Made by a program: the position numbers and the translations under genes. From assembly GCF_001927285.1 (NCBI RefSeq), contig NZ_MSIG01000027.1, forward strand, positions 1 through 39,178: DNA of 39,178 bases, written 5' to 3'. A model generated the notes under the pieces. It was not told where the DNA came from. It did not search any database and worked only from the letters and a program-made list of their open reading frames with translations. Below, one piece after another: positions 1-7,832 of this stretch. Source of the DNA: Mongoliimonas terrestris. GTDB taxonomy: Bacteria; Pseudomonadota; Alphaproteobacteria; Rhizobiales; Pleomorphomonadaceae. Position 1 is the stretch's first letter, and every line of letters starts with the position of its first letter.

Positions 1-51
1 ACTTCCTGCCGATCCTCTTCTGATCGGCCGCCCCCTCGACGACCAGGGCCT

Positions 52-76
52 GCGGCTCCTCCGTCCGGAGAGCCGC
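52..76. terminator. Possible hairpin terminator upstream of the DUF2336 gene
   Basis: Arms GCGGCT/AGCCGC and, inside them, CTCCG/CGGAG pair around a TC loop with one bulged C. This gives an 11-bp GC-rich stem. It could end transcription of a plus-strand gene lying mostly left of the window. The bases after it are not a clean T run, so the call is weak. Confidence 0.3.
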
Positions 77-104
77 GGGCTTCGGGCTTTCCCGGCCATC
101 TCGG

Positions 105-119
105 TTAACAGGACGTTAG
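105..119. promoter_or_regulatory. CtrA-box-like site upstream of DUF2336 gene
   Basis: The sequence is TTAA-CAGGACG-TTAG, one base away from the alphaproteobacterial CtrA consensus TTAA-N7-TTAA. It ends about 60 bases before the DUF2336 start codon, a sensible promoter position. Two other near-matches lie in intergenic regions of this window. Binding is inferred from the motif only. Confidence 0.4.
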
Positions 120-179
120 CGAATCGAGGGGCATTCTCATCGCCACACGACTCCCCCGGCGATCGAGACCCAATCACCC

Positions 180-1316
180 ATGGCATCCGCGCGGTTTCCC
201 CATGGTGTCTTCCAGTTGGCGCAGGCGTCCGATGCCAATCGGGGCCGGGCGCTGCTGAAGGCTTCGACCGAGCTGTTCGTCTCCGAAACCGCCCACATCC
301 CGGCCGAAATCCACATGTACGAGGAGCTGGCGCTGCAGCTTCTCCGGATCACCCCGCTCGACGACCGCCGCCAGGTGGCCGCCATGCTGGCCCGGCACCG
401 GGAATCACCGGCGGCTGTCCTGCGCGCGCTGATGGCGGACGACATCAGCGTCGCCGAGGCGATCATCATCGGGGCCGAGACGATCCCGGAGGTCGACCTC
501 ATCGCGCTCGTGGCCACAGGCAGTCCCGACCACCTGCGCGCCCTTGCGCGCCGCCGATCGGCCTCGCCGGCGCTGGTCGAGGCGCTCGTCCGCAACCTGT
601 CGACGGACGACCTGCCGATCCTCCTTGCCAACACCAACGTCCGCATTCCCGCCCATGTGATGCCGCTGGTGCTCGCGGCGGCCCAGGGTCGACCTCGGAT
701 CGCCGAGGCGCTTGGCAATCGGGTGGAGGACCTGGACGACACGGCACTGACCGATCTCTTCCTCGACCTCGACAGCCGCGGCCGCCGCCGTGTGCTGCAG
801 GGCCTGGAAATCCTGGCGCTCCGGGCTTTTGCCGCCAAGACCGTGATTCCACGTCCGCCGGAGCCCTCGCCGGAGCGCGCGCAGGCGCTGTCCCGCGCGG
901 CCGTGCTCGGCGATCCGGACGGGTTGGCGGCCGAACTTTCGGTGCTACTCGGCATCGAGACGCCGCTTGCCCGGCGCCTGGTGCTCGACGCCGGCGGCGA
1001 ACCCCTCGCCATCGCGCTGAAGGCGGTGAATCTCGATCCGGCGCTGGTGACCCGCATCCTGATGTTCACCGGCGGTCCGGCGCAGCGCGACTATTTCCAG
1101 CTGAAGCGCCTGGTCGACATCAACGAAAGCGTCTCTTCCCGCTCGGCCGCCATCCTGGTCAGCCGCTGGCGCGCCGACCGGCAGCCTCTGCCTGAACGCA
1201 GGCCGCGCCACCAGCCGGTCGCCGAAGCCGGGACACCGGTGCGGGCGGGCGCGCCGGCAACACGGCCGGCCATACCCAGTAGCTACCAAGCTGTACGGGA
1301 CGGCAAACAAGGATAG
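180..1316 (+). CDS. DUF2336 domain-containing protein
   Basis: A 378-residue soluble, alpha-helical protein. The pattern of short leucine/alanine-rich helices with repeated DDLP- and LTDLF-like turns matches DUF2336 proteins, which are widespread in Alphaproteobacteria and mostly uncharacterised. There is no signal peptide or membrane segment. The last 50 or so residues are rich in Pro, Arg and Ala and look disordered. The ATG at 180 precedes the conserved-looking N-terminus. A CtrA-like box lies upstream, so cell-cycle or motility control is possible; that is inference. No enzymatic motif is visible. The family call is fairly sure; the function is unknown. Confidence 0.8.
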   Translation: MASARFPHGVFQLAQASDANRGRALLKASTELFVSETAHIPAEIHMYEELALQLLRITPLDDRRQVAAMLARHRESPAAVLRALMADDISVAEAIIIGAETIPEVDLIALVATGSPDHLRALARRRSASPALVEALVRNLSTDDLPILLANTNVRIPAHVMPLVLAAAQGRPRIAEALGNRVEDLDDTALTDLFLDLDSRGRRRVLQGLEILALRAFAAKTVIPRPPEPSPERAQALSRAAVLGDPDGLAAELSVLLGIETPLARRLVLDAGGEPLAIALKAVNLDPALVTRILMFTGGPAQRDYFQLKRLVDINESVSSRSAAILVSRWRADRQPLPERRPRHQPVAEAGTPVRAGAPATRPAIPSSYQAVRDGKQG

Positions 1317-1585
1317 ACGCCAAGGATTTTTCCGTTAATTTACGAGACTATCATACATGAGCGCCTCGTTACTTCTAATGATCCGCAAACAACCGTCGCA
1401 GACAAGTGTCACCTATATTCTGTTTTTAATATTTGACGCTGCCTACATGAACACGGTAGAACTATGTAGGCTTTCAGCGCGCCGGCGGTTTGATCTATAC
1501 TGTCTTCTCTTTCGCTTGAGATCCCACACTGATTATTTTTGCGATTACTTCGTTCTTCTTTGTAATAAATCTTGGAGCACAACGA
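1317..1585. other. AT-rich non-coding leader of the acyltransferase island
   Basis: Base composition changes abruptly just after the DUF2336 stop: runs of T and A replace the GC-rich background. A plus-strand reading frame through this stretch (1357-1635) overlaps the acyltransferase start, has a poor residue pattern and is not credible. I see no integrase, direct repeat or tRNA that would mark an insertion boundary. It probably carries the acyltransferase promoter. Confidence 0.5.
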
Positions 1586-2653
1586 ATGACGCAAGCGACG
1601 GGCGATCATTCAACGGCGAGATACCAGTTTCTTGACTTACTGCGCGCCATAGCCTGCCTGGGAGTTATTTTACAACACTCCCTATCCGGTGCTGGATTCA
1701 TTGCACCAACGAAAGATGGTTTCGGTCAAACTGTGTTTAGCTTTGGGCAAACTGGTGTCCTTATTTTCTTTTTTGTTAGTGGATATATTATTCCAAAGAG
1801 CCTAGATGGCGACACCGCATCGAAGCTAAAGACCTTTTGGATCAAAAGAGCGTTTAGAATATATCCGCTTTATTTCTTTGTATTTTTACTGACTTTAACT
1901 TTAGACAGCGTTCTGTTTCAGAAACCGACAGCATCACTTCCATATCTTGTTCCTCATCTTATTTTTGTTCAGTCTTGGATTGGATATCCAGACTATGTTG
2001 GTGGATCCTGGACGCTTTTTATAGAGCTAGTTTGGTACATTAGCATATTTTTACTTTATTTTATAGGACTACAACGCTTCGATAAGTTTGTTTTCTATTT
2101 TCCTTTGATTTCTATATTATCGCTTGTCGCAATCTCTATTGCGCTTGATGTACGCCTTCCATTTGGAAGATTAACTTATTTCTTAGCATGTTTCATGGGG
2201 TTGCTTTGGCTGCGATTCCACACGAGCCAGATAACCGGCCGCTTTTTTGGTGTCACCTTCGGATCTTATCTGGCGGTGATTGCAGCTGCGCTTTACGCTG
2301 GCGTTGGTATACACGGTCAATCACATGACTTGAACCCAACTTTCCAGTGCGTGATAAACAATTGGGCGGTTGGCGTAGCCCTTACAGCTTGGATTATGGG
2401 GCGCCGGAACAATCAGTTCAGGTTCGTGAGCTTGCTTTTTCCCATTGGAATCATCAGCTACTCAGTATATCTTGTTCATGCTCCTATACTGGATGTTCTA
2501 AAATACTTTAACGTTTCAGGGTTTGCGTTCGTAATTCTTGCCTTCGTTGTCACCCTGCCACTAGCTTCGATAACTTACCGCCTAATAGAAAAGCCGGCGA
2601 TGAGTTTTGGGCGTAGCCTTGAGGTACGGGCGCCAAAGGCGATAGCCTCTTGA
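1586..2653 (+). CDS. Acyltransferase family 3 membrane protein (OafA/YrhL-like)
   Basis: A 355-residue integral membrane protein with about ten hydrophobic segments. The N-terminus has LDLLRAIACLGVILQHS, matching the Arg (R20) and His (H31) signature of acyltransferase-3 proteins; the C-terminal SYSVYLVHAPI motif is also typical. Such proteins move acetyl or other acyl groups across the inner membrane onto surface glycans (O-antigen, exopolysaccharide, peptidoglycan). Only the membrane domain is present; there is no fused SGNH domain. The gene is strikingly AT-rich, with TTT, TTA, ATA and AGA codons rare in all neighbours, which suggests recent acquisition. The substrate cannot be read from sequence; no other polysaccharide gene is nearby. 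Confidence 0.85.
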   Translation: MTQATGDHSTARYQFLDLLRAIACLGVILQHSLSGAGFIAPTKDGFGQTVFSFGQTGVLIFFFVSGYIIPKSLDGDTASKLKTFWIKRAFRIYPLYFFVFLLTLTLDSVLFQKPTASLPYLVPHLIFVQSWIGYPDYVGGSWTLFIELVWYISIFLLYFIGLQRFDKFVFYFPLISILSLVAISIALDVRLPFGRLTYFLACFMGLLWLRFHTSQITGRFFGVTFGSYLAVIAAALYAGVGIHGQSHDLNPTFQCVINNWAVGVALTAWIMGRRNNQFRFVSLLFPIGIISYSVYLVHAPILDVLKYFNVSGFAFVILAFVVTLPLASITYRLIEKPAMSFGRSLEVRAPKAIAS

Positions 2654-2679
2654 TTCGAAGATACGGAACTTCACGGCGC

Positions 2680-3033
2680 CTAAAAATCCAGCACATCGAG
2701 CCCGTGATCCCCGTCGCGGGCCTCCGTCTCCACGACCCAGCAGTCCGTGTCGAAAACGCGCTCGCGGGTCAGGCGGTCCTCCACCTCGCGGTCCGGCGCG
2801 CCGACGGCGAGCCGCTCGAAGACGCGGCCGCCGGCGATCGCCGGGTCGAGGTCGGTGGTGAACATCTGAGGCAGCGGGCCGTAGAGGTCGGCGGTGCCGT
2901 CGAGCCGGCTCACCTTGACGAAGATGGCGCCTGCTTCGGCGGCGCCCTTGCGCACGACCGCGGTGAAGCGGCCCTCGCCGTTGCGGCGGCGCACATAGGC
3001 GGCCACGAAGAAGTCGGACGTCACGCGCTGCAT
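2680..3033 (-). CDS. DUF1491 family protein
   Basis: A 117-residue protein beginning MQRVTSDFFVAAYVRR, the usual start of DUF1491 proteins, with the later blocks GAIFVKVSRLDG and DTDCWVVETEARDG also typical. Members are small alphaproteobacterial cytoplasmic proteins of unknown function. It is the last gene of a minus-strand cluster, 39 bases after the peptidoglycan-binding gene, so co-transcription with that gene and the DivJ-like kinase is likely. Length is normal for the family. No catalytic motif is recognisable. Confidence 0.8.
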   Translation of the reverse strand: MQRVTSDFFVAAYVRRRNGEGRFTAVVRKGAAEAGAIFVKVSRLDGTADLYGPLPQMFTTDLDPAIAGGRVFERLAVGAPDREVEDRLTRERVFDTDCWVVETEARDGDHGLDVLDF

Positions 3034-3072
3034 CGGGCCCTCGTCCAGCGGCGGAAGACCGGTCGGCGCCCG

Positions 3073-4056
3073 TCAAGGGGTGACGAGACCGCCGATCTTC
3101 ACCAGTTCCGCCAGGAAGGCTTCGTTGATCCGACCCGTGATGACAAGCCCGCGATTCTCCTCGAACCGGCGGATTGCCTCGCTGGTCTCCTGACTCCAAA
3201 GGCCATCGGCCCGCAACGGCCCGTAGCCGGCAGCGTCGAGCGCCTCCTGGATGCGGGCAAGGCGCGGATCCGTCTGAGGCGCTTCCAGTGCGGCTTCGCT
3301 GACCGGAGCGGGCGCCGTGGGCTCGGCCGCAAAGGACGGCCGGTCGGCGGCGTCCGGCGTGTAGCGGAGCGTCACCGGCGCGACGGCGGTCGGGCCTTTG
3401 TCGACGGACGCGTGCTCCGCGCCTTCGGCGACGAGCGTGCCGCTGCGGAGCGGTGACGGTCGCGGCAAGGGCACATCGGGTATCGGCTGATCGGTGGCGA
3501 CGGACGGTTCGGCAAGCGCGGGCGCCGAGACCGCGGCGGCGGGCGTTTCGACGGCCGGCACGCCGGCGCCGTGGGGAACGGCGACGTTGAGGATGGTCAG
3601 GAGATCCTGCGACGGCTCGCCGGTCGGCTCCAGGCCGTGGGTGCCTTGGAAGGCCCGGATGGCCGCGCGGGTCATCGGACCGTCCAGGCCGTCGACGGCC
3701 CCGGTGTAGACGCCGAGCGCCTTCAGGGCGGACTGGGTGTCGGCCAGAAGCGTCGGATCGATGGCGGCAGGTGCGCCCAACAGATCGCCGATCCGATCGG
3801 TCTCCACGGCGACCTTGCCGGTTGGCGGCGGCATCACGCGTCCGCTCGGCAACGGGCTGGTGCCGTTGAAGAGCGGGGCCGGATGAGCGCCGGGCTGCAT
3901 CATCAGCGCGTTGGTCAGGATGGCCGACCCGACGACCACCATGACCACGCTGCCGATGGCGGTCATCGGGTTGGACAGGGTCTGATCGAGCGCGGTGGCG
4001 GCGAAGCCCCGCCTGGGCGGATCGGCATTCTGCCGTCGACGTCCCTTGGATGCCAT
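3073..4056 (-). CDS. Membrane-anchored peptidoglycan-binding domain protein
   Basis: A 327-residue protein: a short basic cytoplasmic N-terminus (MASKGRRRQN), one transmembrane helix at about residues 30-52, then a long Pro/Ala-rich periplasmic region. Two PG_binding_1-like modules are visible. One has the core DTQSALKALGVYTGAVDG with TRAAIRAFQ, the other RIQEALDAAGYGPLRADG with TSEAIRRFE near the C-terminus. They should tether the protein to the cell wall; no hydrolase domain is present. The ATG at 4056 is only 5 bases from the upstream kinase stop, so translation is probably coupled. The pairing suggests a role at the envelope linked to cell-cycle signalling, which is inference. Confidence 0.8.
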   Translation of the reverse strand: MASKGRRRQNADPPRRGFAATALDQTLSNPMTAIGSVVMVVVGSAILTNALMMQPGAHPAPLFNGTSPLPSGRVMPPPTGKVAVETDRIGDLLGAPAAIDPTLLADTQSALKALGVYTGAVDGLDGPMTRAAIRAFQGTHGLEPTGEPSQDLLTILNVAVPHGAGVPAVETPAAAVSAPALAEPSVATDQPIPDVPLPRPSPLRSGTLVAEGAEHASVDKGPTAVAPVTLRYTPDAADRPSFAAEPTAPAPVSEAALEAPQTDPRLARIQEALDAAGYGPLRADGLWSQETSEAIRRFEENRGLVITGRINEAFLAELVKIGGLVTP

Positions 4057-4061
4057 GCGGT

Positions 4062-5858
4062 TCACGCCCTCTTCGCGGCGCGGAAGGTCTGCCCGGCTTC
4101 TGCGCGGGCCTTGTGGACGGCGATCGGAGTCGCCTCGCGGTCGCAGTTGAGCGGCAGGCTCACGGTCACCGTGGTGCCGACGCCCAGCGCCGAATCGATG
4201 GTCATGTCCCCGCCGTGGAGGGCGGCGAGGCCCTTGACCACGGAGAGGCCGAGGCCGGTGCCCTCCCGGCGCCGGTCGTAGCCGCTGTCGGCCTGCACGA
4301 ACGGATTGCCGAGGCGCGGCAGGTCTTCCGGCGCGATGCCGATGCCGTTGTCGCGCACATAGAAGGCGATGCGCCGGCCATCCCGCCGGGCGCCGCACAC
4401 CACCTCGCCGCCACGGTCGGTGAACTTCACGGCGTTGGAGAGGAGGTTGAGGATGATCTGCCGGCAGGCCCGCCGATCGGCCACCAGTTCGGGCATGTTG
4501 TCCTCCACGTCCAGGCGCAGGGTCACGCCGGCCTGCTTGGCCTGCGGCTCCATGATCTGCACGCAGCGGTCCAGCACCGGCTTCAGGTCGAACGGCTCCG
4601 GCGTCACGTCGAAGCTGCCCGCCTCGATCTTCGACATGTCCAGGATGTCGTTGACCACCTGCAGCAGGTGCTCGCCGGAGTCCTTGATGAGGCGGGAGTA
4701 TTCCCGGTGCCGCTCGAACTCGAACTTGCCGAACATCTCCTGGCCGAGGATGTCGGAGAAGCCGATGATGGCGTTGAGCGGCGTACGCAGTTCATGGCTG
4801 ACGTTGGCAAGGAAGCGCGTCTTGGCGAAGCTCGCGGCCTCGGCGTCCTGCCGGGCCTTGAGGATCTCGTCCTCCTGCGCCTTGCGGTGCTCGATGTCGC
4901 GCGTGACGGCCACGACCACCCCGCCGAAGCCGGCCGCCGCCTCCTCGGAGCGGCGGAGCAGCGTCTCCACCCAGACCCAGCTCTCCGGCTCGCCCTCGTC
5001 GCCCCGGCGCAGGCGGAACTGCACGGCGGAGAGGCCCCGGTAGATGGCCTCCGACAGGGCCGTCAGATAGGCGGGCCGATCGGCCACATGGACGCGGCGG
5101 AAGAGGCCGTCGCCCATCAGGGCGGACGGCGGCACGCCGAGCAGGCGGCTCACCGCCGGCGACGCGAAGGTGACGTCCGCGTCGGCGCCGTGGCAGGTGA
5201 CCACGTCGATCATGGTGTCGGCGAGAAGCCGGTAGCGGCTCTCCACCGAGCGGGCGCGGCGCTCCGCGTCCCGGTGCTGGGTCTCGATCCGGATCGCCAC
5301 CATGGCGGCGTAGACGAGCGCCACCACGGCCGCGGCGCCGCTTGCCAGCGCGCCGTCGACCGCGATGCCGACCGGTTGCGGCAGGAAGCCGAAGTGGGTG
5401 ATGCCGGCGACGACCGCCAGGCCGAGCGCGCCGATGGCCGCCGCGGCGGCGATGACCCGGCGGCTGTTGGAGAGCGCCGCCTCGATCGGCGCCACGGCGA
5501 ACCAGACCAAGGCGAAGGACGAGAGGCCGCCGGTGAAGACCGCGACGACGGACGCCAGCATCGTGAGGAGCAGCGCGGAGAGCACATATCCGCTGTCGAT
5601 GCGGCCGGTGCGGCTGACGAAAAGCCCGACCAGCGCTTCAAGCCCCATGATGGCGAGCACGACGCTGGCGAGGGTGGCGAACGCGTCGTCGAACACGAAG
5701 CCGAGCGGCAGGAGGGCGAGCGCGAGGATGCCGCTTCCGACGTGGGTCGCGATGAAGGCACGATGATGGGCGTGCCGGGCCGCATCGGGCAGAGCCGACG
5801 CGTGCACGAGCGGGTCGAAACACCGCTCAAGAGCCCGAGAGACCTCGTCGATACGCAA
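4062..5858 (-). CDS. DivJ/PleC-like PAS sensor histidine kinase
   Basis: With a TTG start at 5858 (GAGTGGGG just upstream) the protein has 598 residues. About six transmembrane helices span residues 30-185, then comes a PAS domain (about 205-325). A HisKA domain has the phospho-acceptor in VSHELRTPLN (H355) and the DivJ/PleC-style text LLQVVNDILDMSKIEAG. The HATPase domain shows the N box NLLSNAVKF, G1 DNGIGIAPEDL and G2 EGTGLGLSVV. No receiver is fused. In Alphaproteobacteria such kinases act on DivK and, through it, on CtrA. The N-terminal LVHASALPDAARHAHHRAFI resembles DivJ proteins, but I cannot separate DivJ from other PleC-like kinases. The reading frame is open further upstream to 6272, but that part has no domain-like character. 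A CtrA-like box lies 160 bases upstream. Confidence 0.8.
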   Translation of the reverse strand: MRIDEVSRALERCFDPLVHASALPDAARHAHHRAFIATHVGSGILALALLPLGFVFDDAFATLASVVLAIMGLEALVGLFVSRTGRIDSGYVLSALLLTMLASVVAVFTGGLSSFALVWFAVAPIEAALSNSRRVIAAAAAIGALGLAVVAGITHFGFLPQPVGIAVDGALASGAAAVVALVYAAMVAIRIETQHRDAERRARSVESRYRLLADTMIDVVTCHGADADVTFASPAVSRLLGVPPSALMGDGLFRRVHVADRPAYLTALSEAIYRGLSAVQFRLRRGDEGEPESWVWVETLLRRSEEAAAGFGGVVVAVTRDIEHRKAQEDEILKARQDAEAASFAKTRFLANVSHELRTPLNAIIGFSDILGQEMFGKFEFERHREYSRLIKDSGEHLLQVVNDILDMSKIEAGSFDVTPEPFDLKPVLDRCVQIMEPQAKQAGVTLRLDVEDNMPELVADRRACRQIILNLLSNAVKFTDRGGEVVCGARRDGRRIAFYVRDNGIGIAPEDLPRLGNPFVQADSGYDRRREGTGLGLSVVKGLAALHGGDMTIDSALGVGTTVTVSLPLNCDREATPIAVHKARAEAGQTFRAAKRA

Positions 5859-6280
5859 TACGCTACCCCACTCAATCGGGTCGCCGCGGCTGAAGCCGTT
5901 GTCCCCGAACGGTCGCACAGCCCCCTTTAAGGAGTCTTGATGGGAGCGGCACGCATGTCTCTCGCAAGGCCGAAATGGCGCTTCCGGCCGGTCGCGGGGG
6001 AACCGATCGTCAGCATGGTTAAGCGCGTGTAAACAGCCGGACCGGAAGGGGACGGCCGCATCCAAGCCGCTGATTTGACGCGCACTTTTCAGACTCGATC
6101 GAATTGTAGGAAAACTTGCCGCCAACTCTCGATAAATCGCGTCGCGTTTTGATCGACCGGCTGAACCGGATCGCAAAGGGTGCTGGCGCATGGTGCGGCG
6201 GTTCGGACTCCTCCGCTTTGAGACCCGGCCGGCCGGACAGAGACGGCAGGCGGCGAGCCGACCAGGGACCAAGACCGACC
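5859..6280. promoter_or_regulatory. Divergent control region between the kinase and DUF5330 genes
   Basis: This 422-base stretch separates a minus-strand and a plus-strand gene and must hold both promoters. It contains the CtrA-like site at 6019-6033. It also holds a 30-codon plus-strand frame (5940-6032) preceded by a good AAGGAG ribosome-binding sequence, which may be chance. Long frames crossing the region on both strands are extensions of the flanking genes with no recognisable protein character. Confidence 0.5.
6019..6033. promoter_or_regulatory. CtrA-box-like site upstream of DivJ-like kinase
   Basis: TTAA-GCGCGTG-TAAA differs by one base from TTAA-N7-TTAA. Read on the minus strand it is TTTA-N7-TTAA, the same variant and orientation as the site upstream of motA. 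It sits in the divergent region and could serve the kinase gene, the DUF5330 gene or both. Confidence 0.4.
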
Positions 6281-6658
6281 ATGTTTCTGATCCGCACCGC
6301 GTTCTGGCTGACCATCGCGATCCTGCTCATTCCGGTGGATGAGGAAACCGCCCGCCAGGTGGAAGCGGCGGGCGTGCGGCCGATCGCGGCCCGGGAGGCG
6401 ATGATCGTGGCCGAGGATGCTCTGGCGGACGCCGGGAGCTTCTGCGACCGCAATCCGAGCACGTGCGAGATCGGCAGCCGCTTCGGCACGACCCTTGCGG
6501 TCAAGGCCCAGGCGGGCGCCCGCATGCTCGCCGACTTCATCGACGACCAGCTGGCCGCCGCCACGCCCGCGTCCGACGCCGGCACGCTGACCGACGAGGA
6601 TCTCCAGGCCCCCTGGCGTGGCCCGACGCCGCAGGCACCGGTCGGCGACAGCATCTGA
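6281..6658 (+). CDS. DUF5330 family small membrane-associated protein
   Basis: A 125-residue protein starting MFLIRTAFWLTIAILLIPVD, an N-terminal hydrophobic anchor or uncleaved signal typical of DUF5330 proteins of Hyphomicrobiales. A short segment with two cysteines (FCDRNPSTCEIG) follows, which could form a disulfide if the protein faces the periplasm. The C-terminal third is Pro- and acidic-rich. The start at 6281 is chosen because the hydrophobic block begins there; the frame extends upstream to 6116 without family-like sequence. It diverges from the DivJ-like kinase gene. Function unknown. Confidence 0.75.
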   Translation: MFLIRTAFWLTIAILLIPVDEETARQVEAAGVRPIAAREAMIVAEDALADAGSFCDRNPSTCEIGSRFGTTLAVKAQAGARMLADFIDDQLAAATPASDAGTLTDEDLQAPWRGPTPQAPVGDSI

Positions 6659-6754
6659 GGGCGCGCGCGCGGCGAAAACAGGTCGGTCGCGCTTCATACC
6701 CGCCTCGTTGCCGCTATATGCTGAGGCATGGCGCCGACGAGGATGACGCAAACG

Positions 6755-7177
6755 ATGACCCTGGACGAGATCCGCGAGAACTTTGCCTTCCTGGACGACT
6801 GGGAGGATCGCTACCGCTATGTCATCGAGCTCGGCCGATCGCTGCCACCCTATCCGGAAGCCGCCCGCACGGACGAGAACAAGGTGCGGGGCTGCGCCAG
6901 CCAGGTCTGGATCGACACATCGGTCGACCGCGCCGAAGGGGAGCCGCGCCTCTCCTTCGTGGGCGACAGCGACGCCCATATCGTGAAGGGCCTGATCGCG
7001 ATCCTCCATGCCACCTACTCGGGAAAGCCCGCCAGCGAGATCCTGACCACGGACCCGGAGCGGATCTTCGAGGAGTTGCAGTTGCGCGAGCATCTGACGC
7101 CGCAGCGCTCCAACGGGCTGCGTTCCATGGTCGACCGCCTCCGCCGGGAGGCCGCGGCGGCCGCGGCGGCCGCCTGA
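6755..7177 (+). CDS. sufE: SufE cysteine desulfurase sulfur acceptor
   Basis: SufE takes persulfide sulfur from the desulfurase SufS and passes it to the SufBCD scaffold for iron-sulfur cluster assembly in the cytoplasm. The sequence has the family core FLDDWEDRYRYVIELGR, ending in ENKVRGCASQVW, where C47 is the acceptor cysteine. The 140-residue length from the ATG at 6755 fits the family, and GAGGA lies 11 bases before it. In-frame ATGs at 6728 and 6743 are alternatives. The C-terminus ends in an unusual run of about nine alanines encoded by repeated GCG/GCC. No other suf gene is in the window, so it is a stand-alone copy here. It converges with the DUF6456 gene after 25 bases. Confidence 0.93.
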   Translation: MTLDEIRENFAFLDDWEDRYRYVIELGRSLPPYPEAARTDENKVRGCASQVWIDTSVDRAEGEPRLSFVGDSDAHIVKGLIAILHATYSGKPASEILTTDPERIFEELQLREHLTPQRSNGLRSMVDRLRREAAAAAAAA

Positions 7178-7202
7178 GCGCGACGGGCCCTGCCCACAGT
7201 GG

Positions 7203-7832
7203 TCAAGCCTTGGGCCTGTAGTCCGCTGCGCCCCAATGGTGCTTCGCGGTCGCCTTCGGGCCCTCGGCCGTCTCGTCGAGCCCGTAGTGGCGCGCCAGGG
7301 CTGCGAGGGCCATCCTCAGCACCACCTTACCGGATCGGAGCGGCCAGCCGCGGGCGCGCTCCACGTCGCCGAGCCCCTTCAGATGGCAGCAGACGTCCAC
7401 GAGCACGCCTGCAAGTTCCGGCCCGACGGCGGTGATGGCGCGGTTCACCCGATCCCGCGCCGCCATGGCGGCTTCCGTCACCAGGAGGCCGCCGGACGCG
7501 CCGGACCGCCGCCGTTCGGTCGGCGCGCCAAGACCCTCCCAGTTCATCGTCGTGCGCGCCATCATCCCGGCGACGGTGAAGTCGGCGCGGAACCGTTCGC
7601 CCGCCGTGAAGGCGGCGGCGTCGATGAGCGGGCTGCCGTCCTTGTCGCGACGGCTCCGCAGCCAGGCGAGCGGGCTCTCGGCCTCGTTCAGGTCCACCTC
7701 CGCCCGCCGACCGTCCGGTCCGGCGACGGTTCGGCGGACGACGGCGGCCTGCCTGGCCTGACCGCGCACCTTGTCTGCCGGCTTGACGATCGCTGCCCGC
7801 GCGGCGACCGGGCGACGCACCGGCCGGCTCAT
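7203..7832 (-). CDS. DUF6456 domain-containing protein
   Basis: A 209-residue basic protein. The N-terminal 45 residues are Arg/Ala-rich and low-complexity. From NEAESPLAWLRSRRDKDG through AGERFRADFTVAGMM to VLRMALAALARHYGL it follows the DUF6456 pattern seen beside HTH genes in Hyphomicrobiales. The start codon overlaps the stop of the upstream DnaA-like HTH gene by four bases, which indicates translational coupling and a shared role. Segments such as MALAALARHYGL are helical and could belong to a DNA-binding or protein-interaction fold; I see no catalytic site. Confidence 0.8.
   Translation of the reverse strand: MSRPVRRPVAARAAIVKPADKVRGQARQAAVVRRTVAGPDGRRAEVDLNEAESPLAWLRSRRDKDGSPLIDAAAFTAGERFRADFTVAGMMARTTMNWEGLGAPTERRRSGASGGLLVTEAAMAARDRVNRAITAVGPELAGVLVDVCCHLKGLGDVERARGWPLRSGKVVLRMALAALARHYGLDETAEGPKATAKHHWGAADYRPKA

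Noticed and set aside
3..23. Six sense codons and a stop (FLPILF-TGA) at the left edge, which could be the end of an upstream plus-strand gene
   Set aside because: Too short to support a gene; the other frames are also open at the edge.
1357..1635. 92-codon plus-strand frame in the AT-rich leader
   Set aside because: Overlaps the acyltransferase start in another frame, shows no family pattern, and lies in non-coding-like AT-rich DNA.
4050..5930. Long plus-strand frame opposite the histidine kinase
   Set aside because: Residue make-up is that of an antisense shadow (His, Ala, Asp, Arg-rich), while the minus strand carries a full kinase.
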